Assembly (NCBI RefSeq): GCF_010500215.1
Contig: NZ_JAAGOY010000007.1
Span: 1,043,734 to 1,107,733, forward strand
Origin: Aliiroseovarius sp. PrR006
Lineage (GTDB): Bacteria > Pseudomonadota > Alphaproteobacteria > Rhodobacterales > Rhodobacteraceae
Length of the DNA: 64,000 nucleotides
Direction of reading: 5' to 3'
The stretch's first letter is position 1; each line of letters starts with the position of its first letter. The notes beneath the pieces are model-generated. The model was not told the origin of the DNA, did not search any database, and saw only the letters and a program-made list of their open reading frames with translations. The position numbers were made by a program, and so were the translations under genes. Of this stretch, positions 17,370 through 26,119 are shown in pieces.

Positions 17370-18044
17370 TTATTCGTCGCCGGGGACGCCGTAGGACGGC
17401 GCCTCGCGCGGGTCGAGCGCGCGTTGGACATAGGCGTCCAGCTGCGGCTTATAGATCTCCCACGCGGTGGCGATATTTTCGATCGGACAGTCCTCGGTCC
17501 AGTCGCAGCGCAGATCGGCGACGGGCCATGCGACTTTGTCGACCAGCATCATGCCTGCCGAATGGATTGGGCCAGCTTCGCCGCCTGCCGCAAGACCGGC
17601 ACGCATTGCGGCAATCAGCCGGTCGCCCAAATGGCCGGAACTTTCCAGAAATCCGTCAACGATGGCTTGCGGCACACCGTCATTCGCCAACAAGTTCCCG
17701 CCCGACGCCACATCCGGCCCCTGCGCCTGCGTCCAGATGCCAAGGCTGTTTGGCCCGGAATGGATTGCCGTGGCGCCATTCTTGTCGACCGCCAATACTT
17801 GCCGATATTCGATGAACCGGCCCAGATCTTTCACGCCCGCAATCGCTTCGGATGCGGACATGCCGCCCTGCATGAGATCCAGAGCCAGTGGTCCCAACAT
17901 TGGATCGGTCACGTTCTGCGAGGCCACCGCACCAACACCCGCACGCGCATAGGCACAGCGTGCCGCCACCGCAGGGGATGACGACGAGATTGCGATGCCG
18001 AACATGCCGGTCTCTGCGCAGCGGGCCACCAGTGAAAACGTCAT
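17370..18044 (-). CDS. DUF1028 family protein
   Basis: 224 residues starting MTFSLVARC, with FGIAISSSSPAVAARC and ASQNVTDPMLG, the conserved early blocks of DUF1028. The family has an Ntn-hydrolase-like fold and unknown substrate, and is often found beside RidA and amino-acid catabolic genes. AAGGAAGC precedes the start. It lies between a RidA gene and a Rieske gene in the same operon. A hydrolytic step on an amide or imide intermediate is a plausible role, not shown. Confidence 0.85.
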   Translation of the reverse strand: MTFSLVARCAETGMFGIAISSSSPAVAARCAYARAGVGAVASQNVTDPMLGPLALDLMQGGMSASEAIAGVKDLGRFIEYRQVLAVDKNGATAIHSGPNSLGIWTQAQGPDVASGGNLLANDGVPQAIVDGFLESSGHLGDRLIAAMRAGLAAGGEAGPIHSAGMMLVDKVAWPVADLRCDWTEDCPIENIATAWEIYKPQLDAYVQRALDPREAPSYGVPGDE

Positions 18045-18118
18045 CCAAGCTTCCTTTTTCTTGTCCGAAATATCCTCGGGGGAGCGCGAGGGGGGCAGAC
18101 AGCCCCCTCGCTTACCGT

Positions 18119-18535
18119 TTAGTCAGGGATCACTGCCGTCCCGTCGATTTCAACCAGCCAATCAGGTCGCGCCAGCGCCTGCACCACCAGACCCGTCGAG
18201 ACAGGATGCACACCCTTGATATATTCGCCCATGGTGCGATAGACGGCCTCGCGGTGGCGGACGTCGGTGATGTAGACGACCACCTTCACCAGATGCTCCA
18301 TCTGGCCGCCGGCCTCTTCGATCAGCTGGCGGATGTTCTGCATCACCTTGTGGGTCTGTTCGACCGGATCGTGGCTGTCGATATTGACGGCATCATCTAG
18401 GTTTTGCGGGCACTGGCCGCGCAGATAGACGGTTTTGCCGCCCTGCGTGACCACGGCCTGACACAGGTCGTTGTCCAGATTTTGCTCGGGGTAGGTGTCC
18501 GAGGTGTTGAACTTGCGAATACGGGTATGGGCCAT
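18119..18535 (-). CDS. RidA/YjgF family enamine/imine deaminase
   Basis: 138 residues with the RidA fold. The family speeds hydrolysis of reactive enamines and imines to keto acids and ammonia, or in the Rut pathway (RutC) processes an acrylate-type amine. Visible blocks are YLRGQCPQNLD, ...TGLVVQALARPDWLVEIDGTAVIPD at the C-terminus, and the central D-x-x-x-x-V-x-V-Y-I-T-D strand. AAGGGA lies before the ATG at 18535. It sits between two oxygenase-type genes, so it probably clears an unstable imine produced by N-dealkylation or ring opening. Confidence 0.88.
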   Translation of the reverse strand: MAHTRIRKFNTSDTYPEQNLDNDLCQAVVTQGGKTVYLRGQCPQNLDDAVNIDSHDPVEQTHKVMQNIRQLIEEAGGQMEHLVKVVVYITDVRHREAVYRTMGEYIKGVHPVSTGLVVQALARPDWLVEIDGTAVIPD

Positions 18536-18556
18536 TGGGCGTCCCTTTATGTGGTG

Positions 18557-19702
18557 TCAGGTAGCGGCGCGTCCGGCCTCGATCCGGGCCATCAGATACT
18601 GCGCGAAGTCATAGTTGGGGCGTTCCAGATGGCTAAGATGCCCCGGCGCGGCGCGGTCGGACGACAGGCCTTTGAACACTTTTTCGGTGCAGCCGCGATC
18701 TTCGACGTTCACGTCATCCAAAAGCGCCTTCAGGTCGGCAAAGTTCTGGTCGATATCCGCGTCATCGGCGAAATCATTCGACATGCCGCCACCAAAACGG
18801 ATCTGCACTTGGCCCGGCCCTTTGGGGTGCAGTGACAGGTACCAGAAATAGCCGGGCGTCAGGGTGATCAGCAGGCTGGGATAGATCGCCAACAGATAGG
18901 TGGTGCGGCGTTCTTCACCCTTCAGACGGTCGTTCTTTGCGTGCGCCATCGCGATGAGCAGCTCTTCGTCCTTCAGAATGGTGTGATAGTTGAAGGCAGG
19001 CAGACCCGGCGGGCAGATCATATCCTCGAGCTTCGACAGACCGCCGATCGTGCCCGCATGACAAACCGGCAGGTGATAGCTTTCCATGAAGTTCTCGGCC
19101 AGCACCTTCCAGTTCGTGTCCCAGACGTGCTCTTCATAGAACGCCTCGGTGTAGTTGGTCATGTCATAGCCTGCGATCATCTCTTCAACTTGGGAAAGCT
19201 GATCAGACACGTCGGGCGCGTCTTGGTTCAGGGTGACGAACACCCAACCCAGCCATTCCTGACATTTCACCTGAGGCAGCTGGTATTGGTCCTTGCAGAA
19301 GCCTTCGTTCAGGGTCATCGCCGGGGCGCCGCGCAGGCTGCCATCCAGATTGTACGTCCAGGCGTGATAGGGGCAGACGATGGCGCGCGTCTTGCCGTTG
19401 CCGTGCAAAAGCGTCGACATGCGGTGCAGACAGACGTTGGACATTGCGCGCAGCTCGCCGTCCCGGTCGCGGATGACAAGAACCGGCTGCCCGGCAAGCT
19501 CGCAGGTGGTGTACTGGCCCGGCTCTTTCAGCGCGTCGGCCCGACCCACACAGAACCAATCCTTCGAGAAGATGTGCTCTAGCTCTTCGCTCAAGAACTC
19601 TTCGGACGTGTAGACCGACGGCGGCATGGCATGGGCCTGCTCGAACGGTTCGGCGGTGTTCTGGCGAAGTTCTTCTACGGGGTCGATGTGATCTTTTGCC
19701 AT
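18557..19702 (-). CDS. Rieske ring-hydroxylating/demethylating oxygenase, alpha subunit (2)
   Basis: 381 residues from the ATG at 19702; the longer frame upstream runs over the previous gene's end and is not conserved in type. The Rieske cluster ligands are C91-x-H93 and C110-x2-H113 (CLHRM, CPYHAW), and the catalytic iron site is in ENFMESYHLPVCH. It is clearly homologous to the other Rieske protein of this operon (same FM-x-YHL block) but not a recent duplicate. Substrate is unknown; quaternary ammonium or aromatic N-compounds are typical of this subgroup. Confidence 0.88.
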   Translation of the reverse strand: MAKDHIDPVEELRQNTAEPFEQAHAMPPSVYTSEEFLSEELEHIFSKDWFCVGRADALKEPGQYTTCELAGQPVLVIRDRDGELRAMSNVCLHRMSTLLHGNGKTRAIVCPYHAWTYNLDGSLRGAPAMTLNEGFCKDQYQLPQVKCQEWLGWVFVTLNQDAPDVSDQLSQVEEMIAGYDMTNYTEAFYEEHVWDTNWKVLAENFMESYHLPVCHAGTIGGLSKLEDMICPPGLPAFNYHTILKDEELLIAMAHAKNDRLKGEERRTTYLLAIYPSLLITLTPGYFWYLSLHPKGPGQVQIRFGGGMSNDFADDADIDQNFADLKALLDDVNVEDRGCTEKVFKGLSSDRAAPGHLSHLERPNYDFAQYLMARIEAGRAAT

Positions 19703-19724
19703 CTGGGTATCTCTCTCGTGTAAC

Positions 19725-21002
19725 TTATTCTGCAGCCGAGGACACAACAGCCGCCGGGCCCTCATAATCCAGATAGGCGCGCTGGATTGCGATCTGATCT
19801 GCGACGTGTTTGGCGTCGTGCCAGACCCCCCACAGGAAGGTCGAGCCGCGGCGGGACTGCCACGGCAGGCCAAGGAAATAGACGTCGGGTTCGACCGATA
19901 CGCCGCGCTGGTGGATCGGTGCGCCTTTCTCGTCGAAGGCGTCGAATTTCATCCAGTCGAAATCTTGCCGAAATCCGGTGGCCCAGATGATCGTGGTGAT
20001 CCCTTCCTTGGCCAGATCAACGGTGCGGATCGGGTTGGTCAGGCAGTCGGGGTCGGGGAAGGCGATGCGGGCTTCGGGTTCTTCTGGCAGGGTCAGCCCG
20101 GTGCGGTCCAGATAGGCGTCGGCAGCGTCCAACATCTCGTTATAATTCGCGTCACCTGCGGCCACATTTGTTTGTAGATCGTCGCGGAAGGTCAGGGTGT
20201 TATCAAGGAACCCGTCCGTCATGCCCAAAAGCGTCACGCCTTCGCCCGCCAAGCGGCGGAAATCCATCGTATTGCCGCCATAGGCCCCACTGACCGAGAT
20301 CGTCACATGTTCCGTCCCCGGATTCGGCGCGGCCATGTCCCACAGGCCCAAAACGCCCAGCCACCAGACGAAATCGCGGCCACGATAGCGGCGCGGCGGG
20401 CGGTCATGCGGCCCGACCGACAGGAACACCTTGCGCCCCGCGCGGTTCAGTTCGTCCGCGATCTGGGCACCTGACGACCCGGCCCCAACCACCAGCACTG
20501 CCCCCTCGGCCAATTGCGCGGGGTTCTTGTAGTGGTAGGAGTGGATCTGAGTGACCTTGGCCGTTTCCGGCACGATGGGTGGGATCACCGGATGTTGGAA
20601 AGCGCCGGTCGCGGCGACGATCCGTTTGGCCTCGATCACACCGCCCGAGGTTTCGACCCGGAACCCGGCCTGATCCGGCAGGCGTTCGGCTTTCAGCACC
20701 TCAACCCCGGTGCGCACGGGGGCGTTCACCATCTGAGCGTATTCCTCCAGATAGTCCGCCACGCGGTCTTTCGTCACGAATTCATCCGGATCATTGCCCT
20801 TGAATTCAAGGCTGGGGAAGCGGTCGTGCCAGACGGGCCCGTTGGTCACCAGCGCGTCCCAGCGCGCGGTGCGCCATGCCTCGGCCACGCGGTTCTTTTC
20901 CAGAATCAGATGAGGCACGCCACTGTTTCCAAGGTGTTCGCTGAGGGCAATTCCGGCCTGTCCGGCGCCAACAACAAGCGTATCAATGGTCTCAACGGGC
21001 AT
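19725..21002 (-). CDS. Flavin-containing monooxygenase-like protein (CzcO type)
   Basis: 425 residues. Two Rossmann motifs are present: GAGQAG for FAD near residue 12 and VVGAGSSGAQIADEL for NADPH near 170. The linker contains a flavin-monooxygenase-like IHSYHYKNP. Such enzymes oxygenate N or S atoms or perform Baeyer-Villiger oxidation. It is the first gene of operon B, 22 bases ahead of the Rieske gene. A 244-base upstream region holds a LysR-type operator candidate. The role in the pathway is inferred from context only. Confidence 0.85.
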   Translation of the reverse strand: MPVETIDTLVVGAGQAGIALSEHLGNSGVPHLILEKNRVAEAWRTARWDALVTNGPVWHDRFPSLEFKGNDPDEFVTKDRVADYLEEYAQMVNAPVRTGVEVLKAERLPDQAGFRVETSGGVIEAKRIVAATGAFQHPVIPPIVPETAKVTQIHSYHYKNPAQLAEGAVLVVGAGSSGAQIADELNRAGRKVFLSVGPHDRPPRRYRGRDFVWWLGVLGLWDMAAPNPGTEHVTISVSGAYGGNTMDFRRLAGEGVTLLGMTDGFLDNTLTFRDDLQTNVAAGDANYNEMLDAADAYLDRTGLTLPEEPEARIAFPDPDCLTNPIRTVDLAKEGITTIIWATGFRQDFDWMKFDAFDEKGAPIHQRGVSVEPDVYFLGLPWQSRRGSTFLWGVWHDAKHVADQIAIQRAYLDYEGPAAVVSSAAE

Positions 21003-21122
21003 GTGTCTGGTCCTTGTGTCTGAATGTCGTCTCTACGTAATGGGAAGGGCGCGCCTTCTTCTGCGATCGCCCTACATTGTCATTTTGGGACCAGCGGGAA
21101 AGAACGTTATGAGTCAGCGCTG

Positions 21123-21139
21123 ATTAGGTGTAGCCTAAT
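21123..21139. promoter_or_regulatory. Perfect dyad, candidate LysR operator for operon B
   Basis: ATTAGGTGTAGCCTAAT is a perfect 6-bp inverted repeat with a 5-base centre, 121 bases before the operon B start. A further half-site ACCTAAT lies at 21164-21170. It resembles the dyad before the LysR gene at 26149, which suggests the same or a related regulator. Confidence 0.6.
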
Positions 21140-21210
21140 GTTCATGCGCTCGGAAAAGGAAATACCTAATCATGCACTTGGAAGTGCAGGTTGCGCCCTA
21201 ACCAAGCGCA

Positions 21211-21240
21211 ATAAAACGGGGCGTGACCACGCACGCCCCG
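21211..21240 (-). terminator. Rho-independent terminator of operon A
   Basis: CGGGGCGTG (21217-21225) and CACGCCCCG (21232-21240) form a 9-bp perfect stem; on the minus strand TTTTAT follows. It stands 6 bases past the aldehyde dehydrogenase stop and separates operon A from operon B. Confidence 0.85.
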
Positions 21241-21246
21241 ACCTGA

Positions 21247-22725
21247 TCAGCGCATCACAAAGGGATTGGCCATCGGTGTGTCCGAGGTGCTGATCCATGT
21301 GGTTTTCGTACGGGTGTAATCCAACACTGCATCAAGCCCTGCCTCGCGGCCATAGCCGGACTGGTTATAGCCCCCGAATGGCGCAATCGGCGACACGGCC
21401 CGATAGGTGTTCACCCAGCAAATCCCCGCCTTCAGCCGCGACGACACGCGATGCGCGCGGGCGACGTTTTCGGTGAACACACCCGATCCCAGCCCGAAGG
21501 GCGTAGAATTGGCGATCGCGATGGCTTCCTCTTCCGTGTCGAAGGGGATCAGGGACATGACCGGCCCGAACATCTCGACTTTCAGAGTTTCGATGTCGGT
21601 GTTGGGGCATTCCACCAGCGTCGGCGCCATGTAGTTGCCGGGGCGGTCCAAGGGCGCGCCTCCGAACCGAATGCGCGCGCCACCGTCACGGGCGGCCTGC
21701 AGAGTGGTTTCGATGGTTTGGACCTGCGCCTTGGTGCAGAGCGGGCCAATATGGGTGTCCGCAGACAGGGGATCGCCCACGACGACCGACTGCATTTTCT
21801 CTTCGATCCGTTGGGCGAGCGCGTCAAAGATCGAGCGATGCACCAGCCCGCGCGATCCCGCCACACAGCTTTGCCCCGAGGCCCCGAAGTTTCCGGCAAT
21901 CAGCCCATTGGCCGCGCCGTCCAGATCGGCATCCTCGAACACCAGAATGGGGGACTTGCCGCCGAGTTCCAGCGAAGTCACCGCGAAGTTCTCGGCCGAG
22001 TTGCGTACCACGTGCCGTGCAGTTTCCGGGCCGCCGGTAAAGGCGATGCGGTCCACATCCGGGTGGCGGGTCAGGGGAATGGCGCAGTTTTCCGCGTCCC
22101 CGGTGATGACCGAGACGACACCGGGCGGGAAGCCTGCCGTCTCGACCAGGCGTGCGAATTCCAGCATGGGCGCGGGCGCAATCTCGGACGCTTTCAGCAC
22201 CACGGAACAGCCCGCCGCCAAGGCCGGACCCAGCTTGGTCGCGGTCAGGAACATCTGCGCGTTCCACGGCACGATGGCGACCACTACGCCGATAGGCTCG
22301 CGCTTGGTGAACACATGCATGTCGGGCTTGTCGATGGGCAGAACCGCCCCTTCGATCTTGTCCGCCAGCCCCGCGTAGTAGCGGTAATAGTCGCCCACAT
22401 AGGCCGATTGAGACGAGGTTTCGGCCAGCAGCTTGCCGCTGTCCGTCGTCTCGATCTGGCCAATGCGCTGGGCGTTCTCCTCGATCAACTCGGCAAGACG
22501 ATACAGCAGCTTGCCCCGCTGGGTTTGCGTCATATCCCGCCATGCAGGATCGTTCAGTACCCGACGCCCGGCCGCAATGGCGCGGTCAACGTCAGAGAGT
22601 GCGGCGCAGGCAAAGGTCGCCCAATCTTCCCCCGTCGCCGGGTTTTGCGTGGCCATGACTTGCCCGTCGGCGCCGTCGACCCACTGACCGTCGATAAACA
22701 GCTGATAATGTGGTTTCTGTTCCAT
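21247..22725 (-). CDS. Aldehyde dehydrogenase family protein
   Basis: 492 residues. NAD(P)-dependent oxidation of an aldehyde to an acid. The catalytic Cys is in GASGQSCVAGSR, the general base in the LELGGKSP region, and the FGPVMSLIPF motif is present near the C-terminus. I placed the start at 22725 because GAGG lies 6 bases before it; a GTG four codons earlier would overlap the upstream gene. It is the last gene of operon A, after the luciferase-like monooxygenase, an order that resembles the ring-opening oxygenase/aldehyde dehydrogenase pairing of trigonelline-type pathways. Confidence 0.9.
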   Translation of the reverse strand: MEQKPHYQLFIDGQWVDGADGQVMATQNPATGEDWATFACAALSDVDRAIAAGRRVLNDPAWRDMTQTQRGKLLYRLAELIEENAQRIGQIETTDSGKLLAETSSQSAYVGDYYRYYAGLADKIEGAVLPIDKPDMHVFTKREPIGVVVAIVPWNAQMFLTATKLGPALAAGCSVVLKASEIAPAPMLEFARLVETAGFPPGVVSVITGDAENCAIPLTRHPDVDRIAFTGGPETARHVVRNSAENFAVTSLELGGKSPILVFEDADLDGAANGLIAGNFGASGQSCVAGSRGLVHRSIFDALAQRIEEKMQSVVVGDPLSADTHIGPLCTKAQVQTIETTLQAARDGGARIRFGGAPLDRPGNYMAPTLVECPNTDIETLKVEMFGPVMSLIPFDTEEEAIAIANSTPFGLGSGVFTENVARAHRVSSRLKAGICWVNTYRAVSPIAPFGGYNQSGYGREAGLDAVLDYTRTKTTWISTSDTPMANPFVMR

Positions 22726-22733
22726 CTGATACC

Positions 22734-23768
22734 TCACTGAAACGCTGGCATGACGTCGTCGATGAACCGGGCCAGCGAGTCGCGCTTGCGTTCAAAGCTC
22801 ATGCCGCTGTCGATCCAGAACGAGTATTCATCATAGCCCAGATCCTCGTAGCGTTTAATCTGGTCGATCACTTCTTGCGCGGTGCCCATGGTCAGATCGC
22901 GCTTCAAGTTCTCAGGCGCCATCATTTTGTTCGCGGCCATTTCTTCCTCGGTCAGCTCCTGGATCAAACCCTGGCTGACCGGGCGCTTGTTCTGGAACCA
23001 CGCGCCGAAATAGCAATAGAACTTCGACAGTTCCTTCGCCGCCTGATCCACATCCGCCGCGTCTTTGCCGACATAGGTGTGATGCAGCAGCATGATCTTC
23101 GGGCGTTTGCCGTCATAGCCATCGCAGGCGTCATTGAAGCGCCCCATCAGGCTTTCGATTTCCTCGATCCCCTGCCACAGCGGCGTTACCTGAATGTTGA
23201 ATCCGTTCTGAACGCCAAACTCATGGCTATTCGGATCACGCGCGGCGATCCAGATCGGCGGACCGTCTTCCTGCACGGGCTTGGGCGCCGAGGTCGTGGC
23301 GGGGAACTGGAAGAACTCGCCTTCATGCGCGCAATCGCCTTTCCACAGCTGCGGGACCAGCGGGGCCATCTCGCGCATGCGTTGGCCTGCTTCCCATGCA
23401 TCCATGCCCGGCATCAGGCGTTCATATTCATAGGAATAGGCCCCGCGTGCGATGCCCAGTTCGATCCGCCCGTCGGTGATCAGGTCGGCCGAGGCAGCTT
23501 CACCCGCCAGCTTGATCGGGTGCCAGAAGGGCGCGATAACAGTGCCGGTGCCAAGGCGTACATGTTTGGTGTGGTGGGCCAGATTGACCAGTGTCAGAAA
23601 TGGGTTGGGCGCGATGGTGAAATCCATCCCGTGGTGTTCCCCGGTCCAGACAGCCCGCATCTTGGCGTCATCGGCCATCTTGCACAGCTCGATAAATTCG
23701 TCATTCAGCTGCGTTTGTGACTGGCCGGGCGTCATGCGCTCCATATGGGCGAACAGCGAAAACTCCAT
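22734..23768 (-). CDS. Luciferase-like (LLM) flavin-dependent monooxygenase
   Basis: 344 residues with the bacterial-luciferase TIM-barrel features. It starts MEFSLFAHMERM and contains VWTGEHHGMDFTIAPNPFL, VRLGTGTVIAPFWHP and RIELGIARGAYSYEYERLM. Family members use reduced FMN supplied by a partner reductase and include RutA and TgnB-type ring-opening oxygenases. The flavin reductase gene is directly upstream (3-base gap), which supports a two-component oxygenase. ATG at 23768 has AGGACCTGATCC upstream. Confidence 0.9.
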   Translation of the reverse strand: MEFSLFAHMERMTPGQSQTQLNDEFIELCKMADDAKMRAVWTGEHHGMDFTIAPNPFLTLVNLAHHTKHVRLGTGTVIAPFWHPIKLAGEAASADLITDGRIELGIARGAYSYEYERLMPGMDAWEAGQRMREMAPLVPQLWKGDCAHEGEFFQFPATTSAPKPVQEDGPPIWIAARDPNSHEFGVQNGFNIQVTPLWQGIEEIESLMGRFNDACDGYDGKRPKIMLLHHTYVGKDAADVDQAAKELSKFYCYFGAWFQNKRPVSQGLIQELTEEEMAANKMMAPENLKRDLTMGTAQEVIDQIKRYEDLGYDEYSFWIDSGMSFERKRDSLARFIDDVMPAFQ

Positions 23769-23771
23769 GGA

Positions 23772-24695
23772 TCAGGTCCTTTCTGACAGGGCATGCACAT
23801 CGCCACGCTTTGCATCGCCCAGATAAAGGCCAAAGCTGCGGGTGCGGAACTCAAGGGCGTACCGCGCCATCATGTCGGCGATGGCGGGGGTGGTGTAGGT
23901 AAGGGTTGGAAGGTCAGCGACGGGGATGGCCTGAAGGGGCGCGTCCACTTGCACGACATCGCTGGAGCCCAGGAAATAGGCGAAATGCTGGCCACGGCTG
24001 GCGTCGTCATAGACGGAATAGGCCGGTCCGAGTTTTGCTTGGATCCCGCGCGCGGCCAGATCGTCCTGCAGCTCCTGCCGCATTTGCCCGCGATCCGAGC
24101 GTTCGATCTGCGGCAGGCGGAACCCATCTGGCGTCTGCTCCAGCAGAACGGTGTCACCGACCGAGACAATCGCACCGTAGATCGCGCGTCCCTCGGTTTG
24201 CTCCAGCGCGGCGCGTTCCAGTCCAAGGCTGAAATACTGGCCGCCTGCATAGCCAAGGCCCGGGCCTTCGGACTGGGTAAAGTCAGTCACCTTGCCGATC
24301 AGGATCTGGTGGTCGCCTGCGGGCAGGGATTTCCACGTGGCGCAGGAAAACTGCGCAATCGCGCCGTCGATCAGAGGGATGCCGTTTGCGTCTTCGCGAT
24401 GGCTGACTTGGGCAAACCGGTCGCCTTTGAAGCTGGCGAAGGTGTTGGACACGTCCTCTTGCCCCTCGGCCAGAATATTCACCGCGAAATGCATGCTGCT
24501 TGCGAAAGCATCGAAGGACGACAGGAACTTGCCGGGGCAGACCAGCAGCAGGGGCGGGTCCATCGACACCGACGAAAACGAGTTCGCCGTGAAGCCATAG
24601 GGCGTGCCGTCCGGTGTGCGGGTCGTGACCACGGTGACGCCGGTCATGAACCGGCCAAAGGCTTGGCGCAGGGCGCGGGGGTCAAACTCGGTCAT
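23772..24695 (-). CDS. Flavin reductase domain protein with C-terminal extension
   Basis: 307 residues. The N-terminal half (about 1-165) is a flavin-reductase-like FMN-binding domain: ALRQAFGRFMTGVTVVTTRTPDGTPYGFTANSFSSVS split over residues 8-44, and later HFAVNILAEGQEDVS. Such proteins supply FMNH2 to a partner oxygenase. Residues about 185-307 add an unusual extension with no clear family, perhaps a regulatory or helix-turn-helix-like tail; simple reductases of this type are near 170 residues. Start ATG and the upstream gene's TGA overlap by 4 bases (ATGA), so the two are translationally coupled. Confidence 0.88.
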   Translation of the reverse strand: MTEFDPRALRQAFGRFMTGVTVVTTRTPDGTPYGFTANSFSSVSMDPPLLLVCPGKFLSSFDAFASSMHFAVNILAEGQEDVSNTFASFKGDRFAQVSHREDANGIPLIDGAIAQFSCATWKSLPAGDHQILIGKVTDFTQSEGPGLGYAGGQYFSLGLERAALEQTEGRAIYGAIVSVGDTVLLEQTPDGFRLPQIERSDRGQMRQELQDDLAARGIQAKLGPAYSVYDDASRGQHFAYFLGSSDVVQVDAPLQAIPVADLPTLTYTTPAIADMMARYALEFRTRSFGLYLGDAKRGDVHALSERT

Positions 24696-25471
24696 GTCCA
24701 AATCTCCTTTGCGAAGTCCAGAAGGGCCGCGTTCACGTCTGCGGCATGGGTCATCGGCATCATGTGCGCGGCACCGTCGATGATCTGCGCGCGGCCTTGT
24801 GGAGCGAGCGCCGCCATGGTTTGCGACATGGCAGGGGTCGAGTTCGGCTCGTCCGCGCCGGTCATGAACAGGGCGGGGCAGGGCAAGGCGGTCAGCGCAT
24901 CCGTATCTGGTCCGTCTTGATGCGCGAAGATGGTGTAGGCGGCTTTGTACGCCGCCGGGTTCACATCGGTCAGCCATGCGTGGCAGGCCTCGCGCTCGGG
25001 CGAGGCATCCGTGCCAAACCACCGCTCTAACGTGCCCGAGGGATCGGCCATCCGGACCCCATCCAGACTGGCGGCGCGGGCCTGCACCGCGTCTAAGGCA
25101 TCGGGGCGACGGCGATAGATCGCGTTCAGGGCCGCGACGCCTTGCACCTTCCCCGGATAGCGGATCGCCATATCTAGCGCGATCATTGCGCCCATCGAAT
25201 GCCCGACCACCATCACCGGCCCGTCGGTCCCGGCGGCGATGGCATCGGTGTAGTCGGTCAGATCCAAATCGCCCGCGGGCAGGGCGCTGTCCCCATGCCC
25301 CGGCATGTCCACGGCCACCGCGCGATAGTGCGGCGACAGCGCGTCCAGCTGTGCCCCCCATGCCTCGGCCCGAAGGCCGACGCCGTGAATGAACAGGATG
25401 GTCGCCCCCTGCCCAGCGGTGATCGCGGACAGGGTGGCGTGATCAGACCGCGGCCGGGTTGTCCAAGTCAT
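24692..25471 (-). CDS. Alpha/beta hydrolase
   Basis: 259 residues. FIHGVGLRAEAWG gives the oxyanion region, VVGHSMGAMIALD at about 90-102 the nucleophile elbow with Ser, and AAHMMPMTHAADVNAALLDF the catalytic His. It is similar in size and context to RutD or TgnD-type hydrolases that follow ring-opening oxygenation. Its start lies within the end of the PF06684 gene (29-base overlap), so the operon is tightly packed. Substrate unknown. Confidence 0.88.
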   Translation of the reverse strand: MTWTTRPRSDHATLSAITAGQGATILFIHGVGLRAEAWGAQLDALSPHYRAVAVDMPGHGDSALPAGDLDLTDYTDAIAAGTDGPVMVVGHSMGAMIALDMAIRYPGKVQGVAALNAIYRRRPDALDAVQARAASLDGVRMADPSGTLERWFGTDASPEREACHAWLTDVNPAAYKAAYTIFAHQDGPDTDALTALPCPALFMTGADEPNSTPAMSQTMAALAPQGRAQIIDGAAHMMPMTHAADVNAALLDFAKEIWT

Positions 25472-26042
25472 GTCCCAGATCCTTCAGGTCCTGATAGCGG
25501 TCTCCAATGCGGTGATGGGGACGCCCGCTGGTGGCTGCACCCAGAACAACGACGATTTCGTCATCGCGCGGCGCATCCGGGATGGCGAACTGCAAGGTCA
25601 GATAGTGCGAGCGGCGCCCGGCGTCGTTCTTGTCCATCAACGGCACCATGATCGGCGCGTTCGCCGGACCACGGGTGTTGGTGAACGCCAGATAGGATTT
25701 CGCGCCCACGGCTTCACGATAGAAATTGCCGAAACGTAGGGTGTGGATCAGGCCCGAGGCATGCTCGACCTCGCCATTCAGACCGACGACAGCGGCCTTG
25801 CCATAGGCTTCGATCGCGTCACCGCTTCCGGCCAGTGCGATCATCCGTTCGGTCATCATTTCGCCCAGCACCGGGCCAAAGGCGTGTATCTCGGGTTTCA
25901 GGTCTTCAACGAAGCGTCCGGCCCACGGGTTCTTGACCACGGCGGCCACGGCGAACATGCGCCACGGGGTATCGGCGGGCTTGAACCCTTCGATCAGAAC
26001 CTCTTCGTCATAGGTTACAATTTTGCGGATTTCGGGCGTCAT
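25443..26042 (-). CDS. PF06684 (DUF1185, 'amino acid synthesis') family protein
   Basis: 199 residues from the ATG at 26042, which has AGGAG 6 bases before it. The sequence MTPEIRKIVTYDEEVLIEG and the IMVPLMDKNDAGRRSHY stretch are typical of this family, whose structures show a variant chorismate-mutase-like fold and whose reaction is unknown. It is the first gene of operon A and lies divergent to a LysR gene. Its steady partnership here with oxygenase, reductase and hydrolase genes suggests a role in hydrolysis or tautomerisation of a pathway intermediate; this is inference. Confidence 0.85.
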   Translation of the reverse strand: MTPEIRKIVTYDEEVLIEGFKPADTPWRMFAVAAVVKNPWAGRFVEDLKPEIHAFGPVLGEMMTERMIALAGSGDAIEAYGKAAVVGLNGEVEHASGLIHTLRFGNFYREAVGAKSYLAFTNTRGPANAPIMVPLMDKNDAGRRSHYLTLQFAIPDAPRDDEIVVVLGAATSGRPHHRIGDRYQDLKDLGHDLDNPAAV

Positions 26043-26119
26043 CTTGGTCTCCTGTTCGCTTGGCGACATCATCGGAACACCCTGATATTTTGACAAATGA
26101 TAGATTTACTGGCTTAGGT

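Noticed and set aside
21451..22740. 429-codon frame opposite the aldehyde dehydrogenase
   Set aside because: Antisense shadow, no motif and no start signals.
24696..25361. Extension of the flavin reductase frame upstream to 25361
   Set aside because: The extra part runs antiparallel in phase with the alpha/beta hydrolase gene and has low-complexity Arg/Gly content; the ATG at 24695 coupled to the preceding stop is the real start.
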